A stretch of 9,019 bases of DNA from an uncultured Muribaculaceae bacterium (GCA_910584735.1 CAJUBM010000118.1:1-9019), one strand, 5' to 3'. Counted from the first letter of the stretch, positions 1-6,941 are shown. The notes: a model not told the origin generated them from the letters alone. Numbers and translations: made by a program.

Positions 1-235
1 CAAATTTGAACTTGTGAGTGTCACTCACGACTTCAATACCTTCTTTCAGCAATTTACGTTTAAGCCATCTCCAATAGTTTCCGGCCTTGACATAATCAGG
101 TTCATCATTAATTGCCCTGACAATATCTGTTGCCGAAAACCACCAGCAGTTGTTCTCGTCATCCCAAACGGCACGCACCTCCCGGTCGTTAAAGAACCGA
201 ATAGATTTCTTTTGTGATTTTGCTGATTCTTCCAT
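1..235 (-). CDS. Bro-N domain protein (phage antirepressor/DinD-like), N-terminal part only
   Basis: The first 78 codons of a minus-strand gene start at the ATG at 235-233; the rest lies beyond the left edge. The visible part reads as a Bro-N domain: a basic start, then IRFFNDREVRAVWDDENN, the WWFSATDIVRAINDE core, and the YWRWLKRKLLKEG segment. This is the usual order in Bacteroidales Bro-N/DinD-like proteins. Bro-N is a predicted DNA-binding domain found in phage antirepressors, baculovirus BRO proteins and the DNA-damage-inducible DinD. The gene starts 49 bases after the 5'-nucleotidase stop on the same strand with no evident terminator between, so it may be the last member of the Xre/GIY-YIG/nucleotidase operon. 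The C-terminal domain, which would decide the subtype, is not visible. I am confident of the family and unsure of the function. Confidence 0.8.
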   Translation of the reverse strand, partial: MEESAKSQKKSIRFFNDREVRAVWDDENNCWWFSATDIVRAINDEPDYVKAGNYWRWLKRKLLKEGIEVVSDTHKFKF

Positions 236-284
236 AATTATAATCGGTGTCAACTTAGTTTAGTTAACCGCAAATCCTAATCTA

Positions 285-1214
285 TTATTTATTTGCAATT
301 CCGAAAGGTATATGAACGGCTGGAATATTGTCGATATGCTCTAGATGTGTCATTTGATCATCAAAAAAGATATGAGGTTTTAATATTTTCAAAATACGCG
401 CTTTTTCTATGCCCCCAAGGAAAAAAGCATCATCAACTTCAACGCCCCAAGACTTCAACGATGAAACGACTCGTTCATGAGCAGGTGCATTTCTTGCCGT
501 CACGATTGCAGTTTTTAATATTCTCCTATAAGAGTTATCATTTTCTGCTTTCTTCTTTTCTAATTTTTGAAAAAACGATATACGTTGCAAAAGTGGGCCT
601 ATTGGGCCAAGTTCTAAGGCTTCTGAGGCATGTTGTTGTTCATGATTGAAATATTCTTGCATATTTCCTCCAGATGCTTTATATATTTGTTCAGATTCAT
701 CACTGGCTAATACCCCATCGAAGTCAAAAGCAATTCTTAGTTCATTATCAGTGTCATCATCATCGATATAGTGTTTATTGAGAACTCTTCCCGCTGATAA
801 TTTACATTCCAGTGCAGATTTAACATCATCTAAATTTGCCGATAAAAACAGTGAAGCGTTAAATGCCGGCAAATATTGAAAATTTGCTTTTCCATTGGTA
901 AAACATGCCCTGCTGATATTTAGATTGTAATGCTTTATCGAACGGAAAACGCGTGTTCCTGTTTCAGGACTGTTTTTCGACATCAACACAACTTCAACAG
1001 GTTGTTCATCAGGAAAAGAATCATTTAGACTGAGCAGTCGTTTGATGAAAGGGAAAGCGACACCTTTCTCAAACGGAACATCTACTTTCTTTTCCTGGTA
1101 TTCCCTATATTTGTCAATACCTTGTTGTCTAAAAACGCTATCTGATTCTGTCAAATCAAATAATGCACTTGATGAGACTGCAATTACAAATTTTTTATCA
1201 ATAGGATAAGGCAT
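285..1214 (-). CDS. cytosolic type I 5'-nucleotidase (HAD fold, cN-I family)
   Basis: The 309-residue protein matches the 5'-nucleotidase cN-I family (the family of animal NT5C1) over its whole length. It opens with the family's PYPIDKKFVIAVSSSALFDL. HAD motif I is FDFDGVLAS at 163-171, with D164 the likely nucleophile and D166 the acid/base. Motif II is AIVTARNAPAHERV at 236-249, K271 is a candidate conserved lysine, and motif III is IFFDDQ at 282-287. No signal peptide or membrane segment is visible, so it should be cytoplasmic. Family members hydrolyse nucleoside 5'-monophosphates, AMP in the animal enzymes; the substrate here cannot be read from sequence. It starts 4 bases after the GIY-YIG gene stop, which implies co-transcription and probably translational coupling. 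The gene is AT-rich compared with the right half of the window. In this setting a nucleotide-depletion role is possible but only inferred. Confidence 0.9.
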   Translation of the reverse strand: MPYPIDKKFVIAVSSSALFDLTESDSVFRQQGIDKYREYQEKKVDVPFEKGVAFPFIKRLLSLNDSFPDEQPVEVVLMSKNSPETGTRVFRSIKHYNLNISRACFTNGKANFQYLPAFNASLFLSANLDDVKSALECKLSAGRVLNKHYIDDDDTDNELRIAFDFDGVLASDESEQIYKASGGNMQEYFNHEQQHASEALELGPIGPLLQRISFFQKLEKKKAENDNSYRRILKTAIVTARNAPAHERVVSSLKSWGVEVDDAFFLGGIEKARILKILKPHIFFDDQMTHLEHIDNIPAVHIPFGIANK

Positions 1215-1218
1215 ATAA

Positions 1219-1857
1219 TTAGTCTTCTATAGGATATGTCGCGTCGTATATTTCCTGAAGGTTGGTACCGTTATAACTCCAACGTGGAGTTGGTTGCACT
1301 CCATATTTGTAATTGAGCAGCTTGGTCGTTACCGCTGTCAGAGAAGTCTCTTCGCCAAGATAATCAACCTTTTTATCGCCAATAACTATAACAGATACCG
1401 TTGGATCTGCATTATATGTCAAGGTACTACCCACGGGGATACCCATCTGACTGAAATTAAGTGGTGGACGGTGCTTTGTAGCTTTAGTCTTTGAGGCTAT
1501 ATCATCAGGATTGAGGTCGTTGTTCATTTCATCGCTGACCTCCGTCGTGACATCTTTCTCGTTGAAGATCTCAAGAATTGCAATAGCCTGTTCCTTTTTT
1601 ATCTGGAAAAATTCTCTGTTGACATTCAAGCGGTTTGGTTCAAATGCCGTGTGCAATGCTTTTTCCAATTTTGCGCAATTACAAGCCTTGACCTCACAGG
1701 CATACTCAACATCAAAAGGAACAGGAACGCCCGTGGTATATAATTCTTTTAAACGGGCATCAAGTTCATGACGGGTTGTCATACCAATCTTCACCAAACC
1801 TGGCATCGCCCGATTGGAGAGAACATAGACTATTCCAGTATGATTATATTTTGTCAT
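1219..1857 (-). CDS. GIY-YIG nuclease (T5orf172/MUG113 type) with C-terminal RAMA/DUF4357-like domain
   Basis: The 212-residue protein has two parts. Residues 8-100 form a GIY-YIG endonuclease domain of the T5orf172 type: GIVYVL (8-13), VKIGMT (22-27), candidate catalytic R35 in DARLKELY, H69 in ALHTAF, and candidate metal-binding E82 in NREFF. After a polar linker (101-130), residues 132-206 have a compact beta-rich pattern: MGIPVGSTLTY, VIVIGDKKVDYLGEETSLTAVTTKLL, then WSYNGTNLQEIYD. That pattern resembles RAMA/DUF4357 domains, which occur in restriction and modification proteins and are predicted to recognise modified DNA. The GIY-YIG assignment is firm and the RAMA-like one moderate. The ATG follows the regulator's stop after one base, so the two are probably translationally coupled. 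It is likely a DNA nuclease in defence or DNA processing; the target is unknown. Confidence 0.88.
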   Translation of the reverse strand: MTKYNHTGIVYVLSNRAMPGLVKIGMTTRHELDARLKELYTTGVPVPFDVEYACEVKACNCAKLEKALHTAFEPNRLNVNREFFQIKKEQAIAILEIFNEKDVTTEVSDEMNNDLNPDDIASKTKATKHRPPLNFSQMGIPVGSTLTYNADPTVSVIVIGDKKVDYLGEETSLTAVTTKLLNYKYGVQPTPRWSYNGTNLQEIYDATYPIED

Positions 1858-1858
1858 A

Positions 1859-2092
1859 TCAATCTAATTTGCCGCCATTGATTAATGAGCGAGGGTCAAC
1901 TTTAAGGATAGATGCGATTTTGACTAACATTTCAAGGCTGGGTTGAGATGTGTTGGAACACCACCGGGAGATGGTTGCCTCGTTCTTGCCTAACTGTTCG
2001 GCGAGCCATTTGCCAGTGCGGTTCTGCTCAACCAAAACTACTTTCAGCCTGTTTATGCGCTCAATTTCTATTCCTATACTATTTGTGGGCAT
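1859..2092 (-). CDS. small Xre-family helix-turn-helix regulator
   Basis: This 77-residue protein is almost entirely a Cro/C1-type HTH domain. The HTH lies at about 27-48 (GKWLAEQLGKNEATISRWCSN), with recognition helix NEATISRWC, and the following helices PSLEMLVKIASILKVDPRSLI match the Xre fold. Such single-domain proteins usually repress their own operon. It is the first gene of the minus-strand operon, with a canonical promoter at 2117-2147 and a leader of about 20 bases. Its stop is one base from the GIY-YIG start. A likely role is autoregulation of the nuclease/nucleotidase operon and perhaps of the divergent rightward promoter; imperfect ATTTGYAAAT palindromes over both -7 boxes are possible operators. 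The family is clear and the regulatory target is inferred. Confidence 0.9.
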   Translation of the reverse strand: MPTNSIGIEIERINRLKVVLVEQNRTGKWLAEQLGKNEATISRWCSNTSQPSLEMLVKIASILKVDPRSLINGGKLD

Positions 2093-2116
2093 CGGTTAAT
2101 TCTTTGATGTTATTTG

Positions 2117-2147
2117 CAAATTTAGTGAGAATATTTGAGGACGCAAA
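2117..2147 (-). promoter_or_regulatory. promoter of the Xre/GIY-YIG/nucleotidase operon
   Basis: Read on the minus strand this is TTTG (2147-2144), 19 bases, TAAATTTG (2124-2117), an exact match to the Bacteroidetes primary sigma factor consensus TTTG-N19-TAnnTTTG. Predicted transcription starts near 2112, giving a leader of about 20 bases before the regulator ATG. The palindrome ATTTGCAAAT (2112-2121) covers the downstream part of the -7 box and the start site, a good place for a repressor to act. Confidence 0.75.
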
Positions 2148-2149
2148 AT

Positions 2150-2180
2150 TTTGTAAGGTCAAAATTTATTTGTAAATTTG
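2150..2180 (+). promoter_or_regulatory. divergent rightward promoter with no coding gene downstream
   Basis: TTTG (2150-2153), 19 bases, TAAATTTG (2173-2180) is again an exact consensus match. Its -33 box lies only two bases from that of the leftward promoter, and together they form the palindrome CAAAATTTTG (2144-2153). Transcription should start near 2186 and run right towards the terminator at 2349-2396. ATTTGTAAAT (2168-2177) overlaps the -7 box and differs by one base from the palindrome at 2112-2121. Confidence 0.65.
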
Positions 2181-2185
2181 CAGTT

Positions 2186-2396
2186 GACAAGACGAGAGAT
2201 AGTTTTTGTTGCCAAAGGGCATCAGCACTATAAGCGAGGCGAATCGCGGAAGAGCGATTTAAACGGCCATAGGAGTGGATGAGAATAGTAAATCTTTGAT
2301 TTCAAGGATATTCCGAAATATGGGTTTCCCAAGTGGGGCCACTCAAATAAAAGACGCTGATTATAAGGTGATAAAGCCGAATAATCAGCGTCTTTT
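2186..2396 (+). ncRNA. candidate structured small RNA of about 210 nt
   Basis: The stretch lies between a consensus promoter and a perfect intrinsic terminator on the same strand and has no convincing protein gene. It contains a run of short hairpins: AATCGC/GCGATT (2242-2247/2254-2259, loop GGAAGA), AAATC/GATTT (2290-2294/2298-2302), ATATT/AATAT (2308-2312/2317-2321, loop CCGA), TGGG/CCCA near 2321-2331, AGTG/CACT near 2332-2343, then the 16-bp terminator stem. I do not recognise it as 6S, tmRNA, RNase P or a riboswitch. It starts divergently from the Xre operon and converges on the Mrr gene. The limits are predicted from promoter and terminator positions; individually the small hairpins could be chance. 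Confidence 0.45.
2349..2396. terminator. bidirectional intrinsic terminator with perfect 16-bp stem
   Basis: AAAAGACGCTGATTAT (2349-2364) and ATAATCAGCGTCTTTT (2381-2396) are perfect reverse complements with a 16-base loop. The stem ends in TTTT on either strand, so it can stop both the rightward RNA starting near 2186 and the leftward Mrr transcript, whose gene ends at 2438. Confidence 0.85.
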
Positions 2397-2437
2397 CTTG
2401 CCTTGCGTCGGTTGTCGGGTAGGTACTGGGGTGCCCT

Positions 2438-3349
2438 TTAATCTTCGGGGTGGAAGTAGTCGTTGTCGATACGTTTGATTTCGTAGGTGGTTTTCACCGA
2501 GACGCCTATGCCGAACTCAATCATCAGCCGGGAAAGCTCCGTGCCGTCTATCAGAACGATTTTGGCGTTGCGTGCGCTTTCCTGCGCCCCGGTGCTGAAA
2601 TCGCTTGTGGTGATGAATATCCCTTTTGCCGCACCTCTCTCGGAAAGGGCGCCACGAAATTTCTGAATCTCCGGTTTTTGGACGGTGTTCTCCCAGCGTT
2701 TGGCCTGCACATATATTTTGTCAAGGCCGAGGCGGTCCTCTTTGATTATGCCGTCGACGCCTCCGTCGTGAGACATTTTGGTGACGGTGGCCGCGTCTTC
2801 GCGATTGCCGCCATATCCCATTCTGACGAGCAGGTCGATTACGAGTTGTTCGAAGAAAGCCGGGGATTGTTTCTTTACTTGTTCAAGCAGGTCTGAGGCA
2901 AGTGAGTTGTTGATTTGATTGACAAGGTCATCGATTGTCTCGGAGGGGCTTAATTCCGTGGGGGTGGCCGGTGTGTTTTTTTCTTCTATATTGTTGGCGG
3001 CTTTTTTGCCATAGAGGAATTTTTTAAACTCCGGGGATATATCGCACAGGTATTTCTGGTCTAATTCCGTGATGCCGCTTGCGAGCACTTCGCGCCCTTT
3101 CTCGGTGATGACATATTGGCCTCGTTTGGGCGAGATGATGAGTCCGGCTGCCCTCAGGTAGGCCATGGACCACTGTACGCGGTCATAGACTTTTGTGGCA
3201 CGGCCGCTTTTGACTTTTTCTTGTTGTTCGGATTCTGAAAGATGAAAGAAATCAATAACGTAGGCTTGAGTGCTTTTCAGTGTCTGTATCTTGCCGTTGG
3301 AGAGGAATTTGAGGACAGGATAAAAGAATTTGGTAAATATTGGCACCAT
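2438..3349 (-). CDS. mrr: Mrr-type restriction endonuclease
   Basis: The 303-residue protein has the two-domain Mrr layout. Residues 1-92 are the Mrr N-terminal winged helix (PVLKFLSNGKIQTLK, YDRVQWSMAYLRAAGLI, KRGQYVITEKGREVL). A polar linker (113-150) follows, then the Mrr catalytic domain of the PD-(D/E)xK fold (about 155-290): E167 in FFEQLV, D199 in DGGVDG, and the Q215-A216-K217 triplet in YVQAKRW, followed by FRGAL and GIFITTSDFS (244-252). All expected catalytic residues are present and the length is normal. In E. coli, Mrr cuts DNA carrying foreign methylation; many relatives are uncharacterised. No methyltransferase is next to it in the window, consistent with a solitary modification-dependent (type IV-like) enzyme. 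The gene converges on the candidate small RNA and shares its terminator. Target specificity is unknown. Confidence 0.9.
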   Translation of the reverse strand: MVPIFTKFFYPVLKFLSNGKIQTLKSTQAYVIDFFHLSESEQQEKVKSGRATKVYDRVQWSMAYLRAAGLIISPKRGQYVITEKGREVLASGITELDQKYLCDISPEFKKFLYGKKAANNIEEKNTPATPTELSPSETIDDLVNQINNSLASDLLEQVKKQSPAFFEQLVIDLLVRMGYGGNREDAATVTKMSHDGGVDGIIKEDRLGLDKIYVQAKRWENTVQKPEIQKFRGALSERGAAKGIFITTSDFSTGAQESARNAKIVLIDGTELSRLMIEFGIGVSVKTTYEIKRIDNDYFHPED

Positions 3350-3491
3350 AGTTTATACAGATTGTGATGATTTTATATTGTTAATATGGTTGGATATGGT
3401 GATTGGTTGTCTTAACAAGGCCCATGATGTAGGATGTGATTTAAAATGTTAAATTCAAACAATTACTTTCGTAGCCGTATCCTCCGAAAGC

Positions 3492-3499
3492 AAAATTAC
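3492..3499 (-). promoter_or_regulatory. likely -7 box of the Mrr gene
   Basis: On the minus strand this reads TAATTTTG followed by C, a good Bacteroidetes -7 box. I see no clear TTTG about 19 bases upstream. Use of it would give the Mrr mRNA a leader of about 135 bases. Confidence 0.4.
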
Positions 3500-3654
3500 G
3501 AATAAATTTTTTCAGGCAGGATAATTCTGCGCGGTTTTTTTAGCTGGAGCTTCAACAAATAGTGCTTTTGGAGGAAGGCTTGGGGCGTTTTCTTTGGTTT
3601 GCACATATTATATGCATAACGGCAAAAAACTGTTGTTTTAACTAAATTTAACAT

Positions 3655-3662
3655 GGGGGGGG
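3655..3662 (+). repeat. G8 homopolymer tract upstream of the secreted-protein gene
   Basis: Eight consecutive G residues lie in very AT-rich sequence, ending 21 bases before the predicted -7 box at 3684. This is where the -33 box would be expected, and no TTTG is seen there. Tracts of this kind can change length by slipped-strand replication. Confidence 0.8.
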
Positions 3663-3683
3663 TAGATTTATATACTTTTTTAG

Positions 3684-3691
3684 TAATTTTG
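3684..3691 (+). promoter_or_regulatory. likely -7 box of the secreted starch-binding-like gene
   Basis: TAATTTTG followed by CG matches TAnnTTTG. Transcription from about 3697 would give a leader of roughly 125 bases. The -33 position is occupied by the G8 tract and the adjoining GTAG, so the promoter may be weak or activator-dependent. Confidence 0.45.
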
Positions 3692-3820
3692 CGAAAACTT
3701 AAATCTTACCGAGCCTAAGAGCTTGACCCGGTTTTTCTGCAAGTTTAGATTGATTTTATATCTTGCATATTATTAATTGATTATATCATACTTCAATATC
3801 TTACTTTATCTAAAACAACA

Positions 3821-6808
3821 ATGAGAAAACTGTGTTTTATGTTGTTGGCCATGTTTGTGGCCTTCGCAGCCGATGCCTGGACTGTGAAGTTCACGAACCC
3901 CAACAATTGGAACTCCGTTTACTGCCACGCATGGAACGGGGGAACTAAGCTATTAGGGGAGTGGCCCGGAACTTTGATGACAAAAGACGGTGACGTTTGG
4001 ACTATTACCGCAACCACATCCCCCCTTCCCGAGAAGGTGATGTTCAATCTTGGGGGTGATGGAGGCAAGACAGCGGAAATGGACTTCGTAGATGGGGCTA
4101 CCTATAACGCTTCGGAAATCGTAGATGGTGGCGGAGTCCATGTCCCCAACACTGTGTTCTTCTGTAACAAGCCGGGCTGGCAAGAGGTGTATATCCATTA
4201 TTATCAAGGAAACGCGACTGCGACCTCATGGCCTGGGGTAAAAATGGAGCGTACCGATCAGACTTACAACGGCTACCCTATTTATAAATACGTATTTCCC
4301 AACGGCCTCCCAGCCAAGGTCATCTTTAACCAGGGGAATAATCAGGCGCAAACAAATGAAGCGGTCTATAAAGATGGAGCGTTATATATCTCTGACGGAC
4401 ACAATCAAGAAGCTAAGTCTATTACAAATCCTGTAGATGATAAGGGCGTTAGTCTTAACCAGAAGGAGTACACCATCTACTTCTTTGACAAGAATGGCCT
4501 TGATGGCGTGAACGTCCGTATCTGGGACGAGGGTGACAATCACGACCGTGTGGCTGCTATGATAAATACCGGGAAATATGTATATGACGGTGTAAACTAC
4601 TGGCCTGCTTATTCATATACCTTTACCACCGCCAATATTCCAGCCTATATCCGCTTCAAGGATATTACCGGCGATATGCGTTTCGTTAACGGCGCGTTCT
4701 ACACCAATACCGACTTCGACCGTCCTTCGTCTGTGACCTATCACCTTGTTGACAAACGAGATGAGGAAAAATACGTCTACATCTATGTGAACATGGCTGA
4801 GGACTGGCTCACTGCGGCTGATACGTCTTTCAAACCGCACTGTCATGTCTTTAACAATACGATTTCAGATGCGGAGAAAATTCCTTCCGATAACGCGAAT
4901 GAGGAGATGACCAATGTCCGTTATCAGATTTGGGAATATCGTATCCTCAGAGAGGAATTCAATCGCAATAATTATAATGATGCGATATTCTATGTGAAGT
5001 TAGAAGATGGCAGTTATGGAGAATACCGTGCCAGTATCCATGAGACAAAATGCGACTATGAGCCGGAAAACTGGGCTAAATATATATATGGTTTAAGCAA
5101 GCCCGGTGCAACAAGGTACACTCGTCAGAGCTATCTTACCTATCCTGAGTTCGTAAAACTTGATAATGCCGGTCGTAATACCCTATATCTTATTGGCGCC
5201 AGCGATGACAAAGACTGGTCTGTAGCCAATGGATGGTCGTGGGATTTTGCCAAAGCAAGAACCTATAAAGAGGATGATGGCGTTTTCTATATTGGGGTCG
5301 GAGGATTAAAAGACAATATCGCCTTTAAGTTGAGCTGGCTTGATTTTTACAACATTGCAACTGAGAAGGGTTATACCGAACCCAACAATGATCGTCTGTG
5401 GGCTACATTTGACCTGGGTTTGATAGGTGTAGATGACACATCTGAGTTATTTGAAACGGGAGAGTTAAGCAAGGAATATATACATAAATGGAATACCTAT
5501 GGCGATTGCGAGGGCAATACATGCCATTTCCCCTTGCGCGTGTCTCTGCCTTATAACAACTACAACCAGTTTAACTGGCAGATTGATACGAGCAGGACAA
5601 AACCCGAAGAAGGTAAGGAATATATGGTTGTGGTTGATACCCATCCCGGTTGCCGTACACTCACCCTTATCTCTTTCGACCCGAATCCTTCGATTGTGGT
5701 GGAAGGTGGTGCTATCAGGACTGAGGATTTGAATATGACGCGGGCCGCGCAGGTTCATAGTGCCGATAACCATTTACACGGAGCCGAGGTGAACGGTCAC
5801 CAGTATCTGAACCGCGTGAACGTGTCTTCCGGCGATGTTACGATTAAGCCTTCTGCGATGCCTGATGAGTTTAGAAATGAATTTGACATAGAGTACACCG
5901 TGCTCATGAACGGCGATGATGCCGCTACGGTAGCTAATGCAGGAACAGTTCATCTTGACTACCTCCCGTCTGCCTCAAGCATAAAGGCCGGTGTACGTGC
6001 TATGTACACCAGCAAGCATACCAAACTTACTTTCCACTCCAAAACCGGTGAAGGTGAGATGAAATCGGATGTCACACTTCCCGAGCCTTCGGTTGAGTTT
6101 GTAGATGGAATCCATCGCTATGACAAGCAGAACGTAGACGGCACTTATGATATGCATGCCGTGGTTATGGCTAAATATAACGGCCCGGAGACAGGCTACG
6201 CTTATTTCGCCGATTTTGACGCTGATGCCAATGGTGTGAATACACCTGTACTCTGCCATAGCAAAATGGGGTGGATTAATGACCCCCGAGAAGAAGCCCT
6301 CTACTACCTCGGGCAGGGAGACAACTTCACTCCTTGGGTTCCCAAAACAAGTGGAGTTGATGAGTTCGAGGCTGAGAACTGCTGGGCTTCTATAATCCGT
6401 GACAGCAATCAGCTTCCTTTCTATCTCCCCGCTGTGCAGCAGGTTGATGACCCCAAGAATGTCAAGTTAGTGGAAGGTAATCTGACAGTTTATGCTGTCT
6501 ATCCCTTCCTTGTGAGGACTAAAGAGACCGTGCAGACCGCTGCCGAGCTTGCTGCTGCGCGTGACGGAGAGTCGGGAGTGCCGGAAGACCTGAGCGGCTT
6601 TACACTGGTGAATATTCGTAAGTCGGCCGACACGACGTTCAGTATCCCCGGCGGACGCCTTACCGGTGTTGAGGAAGTGGCTACCGAGGATGTTGAGGCC
6701 GAACCTGAATACTACACCATCTCGGGTGTGCGTGTACAGGGCCGTCTCGAGCCGGGTATCTACATCTGCCGCAAGGGTAACAAGGTGGAGAAAATCTACG
6801 TACGCTGA
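3821..6808 (+). CDS. large secreted protein with tandem starch-binding-like (CBM26-like) modules
   Basis: The 995-residue protein starts with a signal peptide (MRKLCFMLLAMFVAFAADA, cleavage near 19/20); no lipobox cysteine sits at the cleavage site. Three repeats resembling starch-binding CBM26 modules follow, at about 20-100, 110-195 and 216-300. Each pairs an aromatic first strand (NSVYCHAW; QEVYIHYY; VNVRIWDEG) with EWPGTLM, SWPGVKM or WPAY, then KVMFNLGG, KVIFNQGN or YIRFKDITG, and ends in FVDGATY, YKDGALY or FVNGAFY. A more degenerate repeat may occupy 316-405. Residues 450-620 include LYLIGASDDKDW and a second Trp/Tyr-rich region of unknown fold. The end has YYTISGVRV, LEPGIYI and KVEKIYVR, a short C-terminal motif frequent in exported Muribaculaceae/Prevotella proteins and perhaps a sorting or anchoring signal. 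No catalytic glycosidase domain is seen and no SusC/SusD genes are adjacent. A glycan-binding role outside the cell is likely; the ligand is inferred. Confidence 0.75.
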   Translation: MRKLCFMLLAMFVAFAADAWTVKFTNPNNWNSVYCHAWNGGTKLLGEWPGTLMTKDGDVWTITATTSPLPEKVMFNLGGDGGKTAEMDFVDGATYNASEIVDGGGVHVPNTVFFCNKPGWQEVYIHYYQGNATATSWPGVKMERTDQTYNGYPIYKYVFPNGLPAKVIFNQGNNQAQTNEAVYKDGALYISDGHNQEAKSITNPVDDKGVSLNQKEYTIYFFDKNGLDGVNVRIWDEGDNHDRVAAMINTGKYVYDGVNYWPAYSYTFTTANIPAYIRFKDITGDMRFVNGAFYTNTDFDRPSSVTYHLVDKRDEEKYVYIYVNMAEDWLTAADTSFKPHCHVFNNTISDAEKIPSDNANEEMTNVRYQIWEYRILREEFNRNNYNDAIFYVKLEDGSYGEYRASIHETKCDYEPENWAKYIYGLSKPGATRYTRQSYLTYPEFVKLDNAGRNTLYLIGASDDKDWSVANGWSWDFAKARTYKEDDGVFYIGVGGLKDNIAFKLSWLDFYNIATEKGYTEPNNDRLWATFDLGLIGVDDTSELFETGELSKEYIHKWNTYGDCEGNTCHFPLRVSLPYNNYNQFNWQIDTSRTKPEEGKEYMVVVDTHPGCRTLTLISFDPNPSIVVEGGAIRTEDLNMTRAAQVHSADNHLHGAEVNGHQYLNRVNVSSGDVTIKPSAMPDEFRNEFDIEYTVLMNGDDAATVANAGTVHLDYLPSASSIKAGVRAMYTSKHTKLTFHSKTGEGEMKSDVTLPEPSVEFVDGIHRYDKQNVDGTYDMHAVVMAKYNGPETGYAYFADFDADANGVNTPVLCHSKMGWINDPREEALYYLGQGDNFTPWVPKTSGVDEFEAENCWASIIRDSNQLPFYLPAVQQVDDPKNVKLVEGNLTVYAVYPFLVRTKETVQTAAELAAARDGESGVPEDLSGFTLVNIRKSADTTFSIPGGRLTGVEEVATEDVEAEPEYYTISGVRVQGRLEPGIYICRKGNKVEKIYVR

Positions 6809-6902
6809 CGCACATATAACCTCTGATAAAGATGCCGGGCGGTTTCGGTGATACGCCGGAACGCCGACTGGCATAGCGGCCCGATAGCCGCCACACAGTA
6901 AA

Positions 6903-6941
6903 GACCCCTGCCGACGCCGTTAGGCGCAGGCAGGGGTCGCT
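6903..6941. terminator. strong GC-rich hairpin terminator
   Basis: GACCCCTGCC (6903-6912) pairs with GGCAGGGGTC (6929-6938). Inside it CGCC (6915-6918) pairs with GGCG (6923-6926) around a GTTA tetraloop, leaving a 2x2 internal loop. A short TTT follows on the plus strand and AAA precedes it, so it could work in both directions. It lies about 95 bases after the secreted-protein stop. Confidence 0.7.

Larger units (their letters stand above)
3350..3820. other. 471-base intergenic region between divergent genes
   Basis: The region separates the leftward Mrr gene from the rightward secreted-protein gene. I see no coding sequence in it. It holds a likely -7 box for each flanking gene, an eight-G tract (3655-3662), a weak CTTTCG/CGAAAG inverted repeat around 3467-3491, and an AT-rich leader of about 125 bases before the ATG at 3821. 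Confidence 0.6.

Noticed and set aside
2186..2396. Retron RNA, CRISPR tracrRNA or type III toxin-antitoxin RNA
   Set aside because: No reverse transcriptase, cas gene, ToxN-like gene or repeat array is present in the window.
2275..2478. Possible 67-residue plus-strand protein starting at GTG
   Set aside because: It reads through the perfect terminator hairpin and into the antisense of the Mrr 3' end, has no family pattern and no suitable start signal.
2450..2896. 148-residue open frame on the plus strand
   Set aside because: It is antisense to the well-supported Mrr catalytic domain; its composition reflects that gene.
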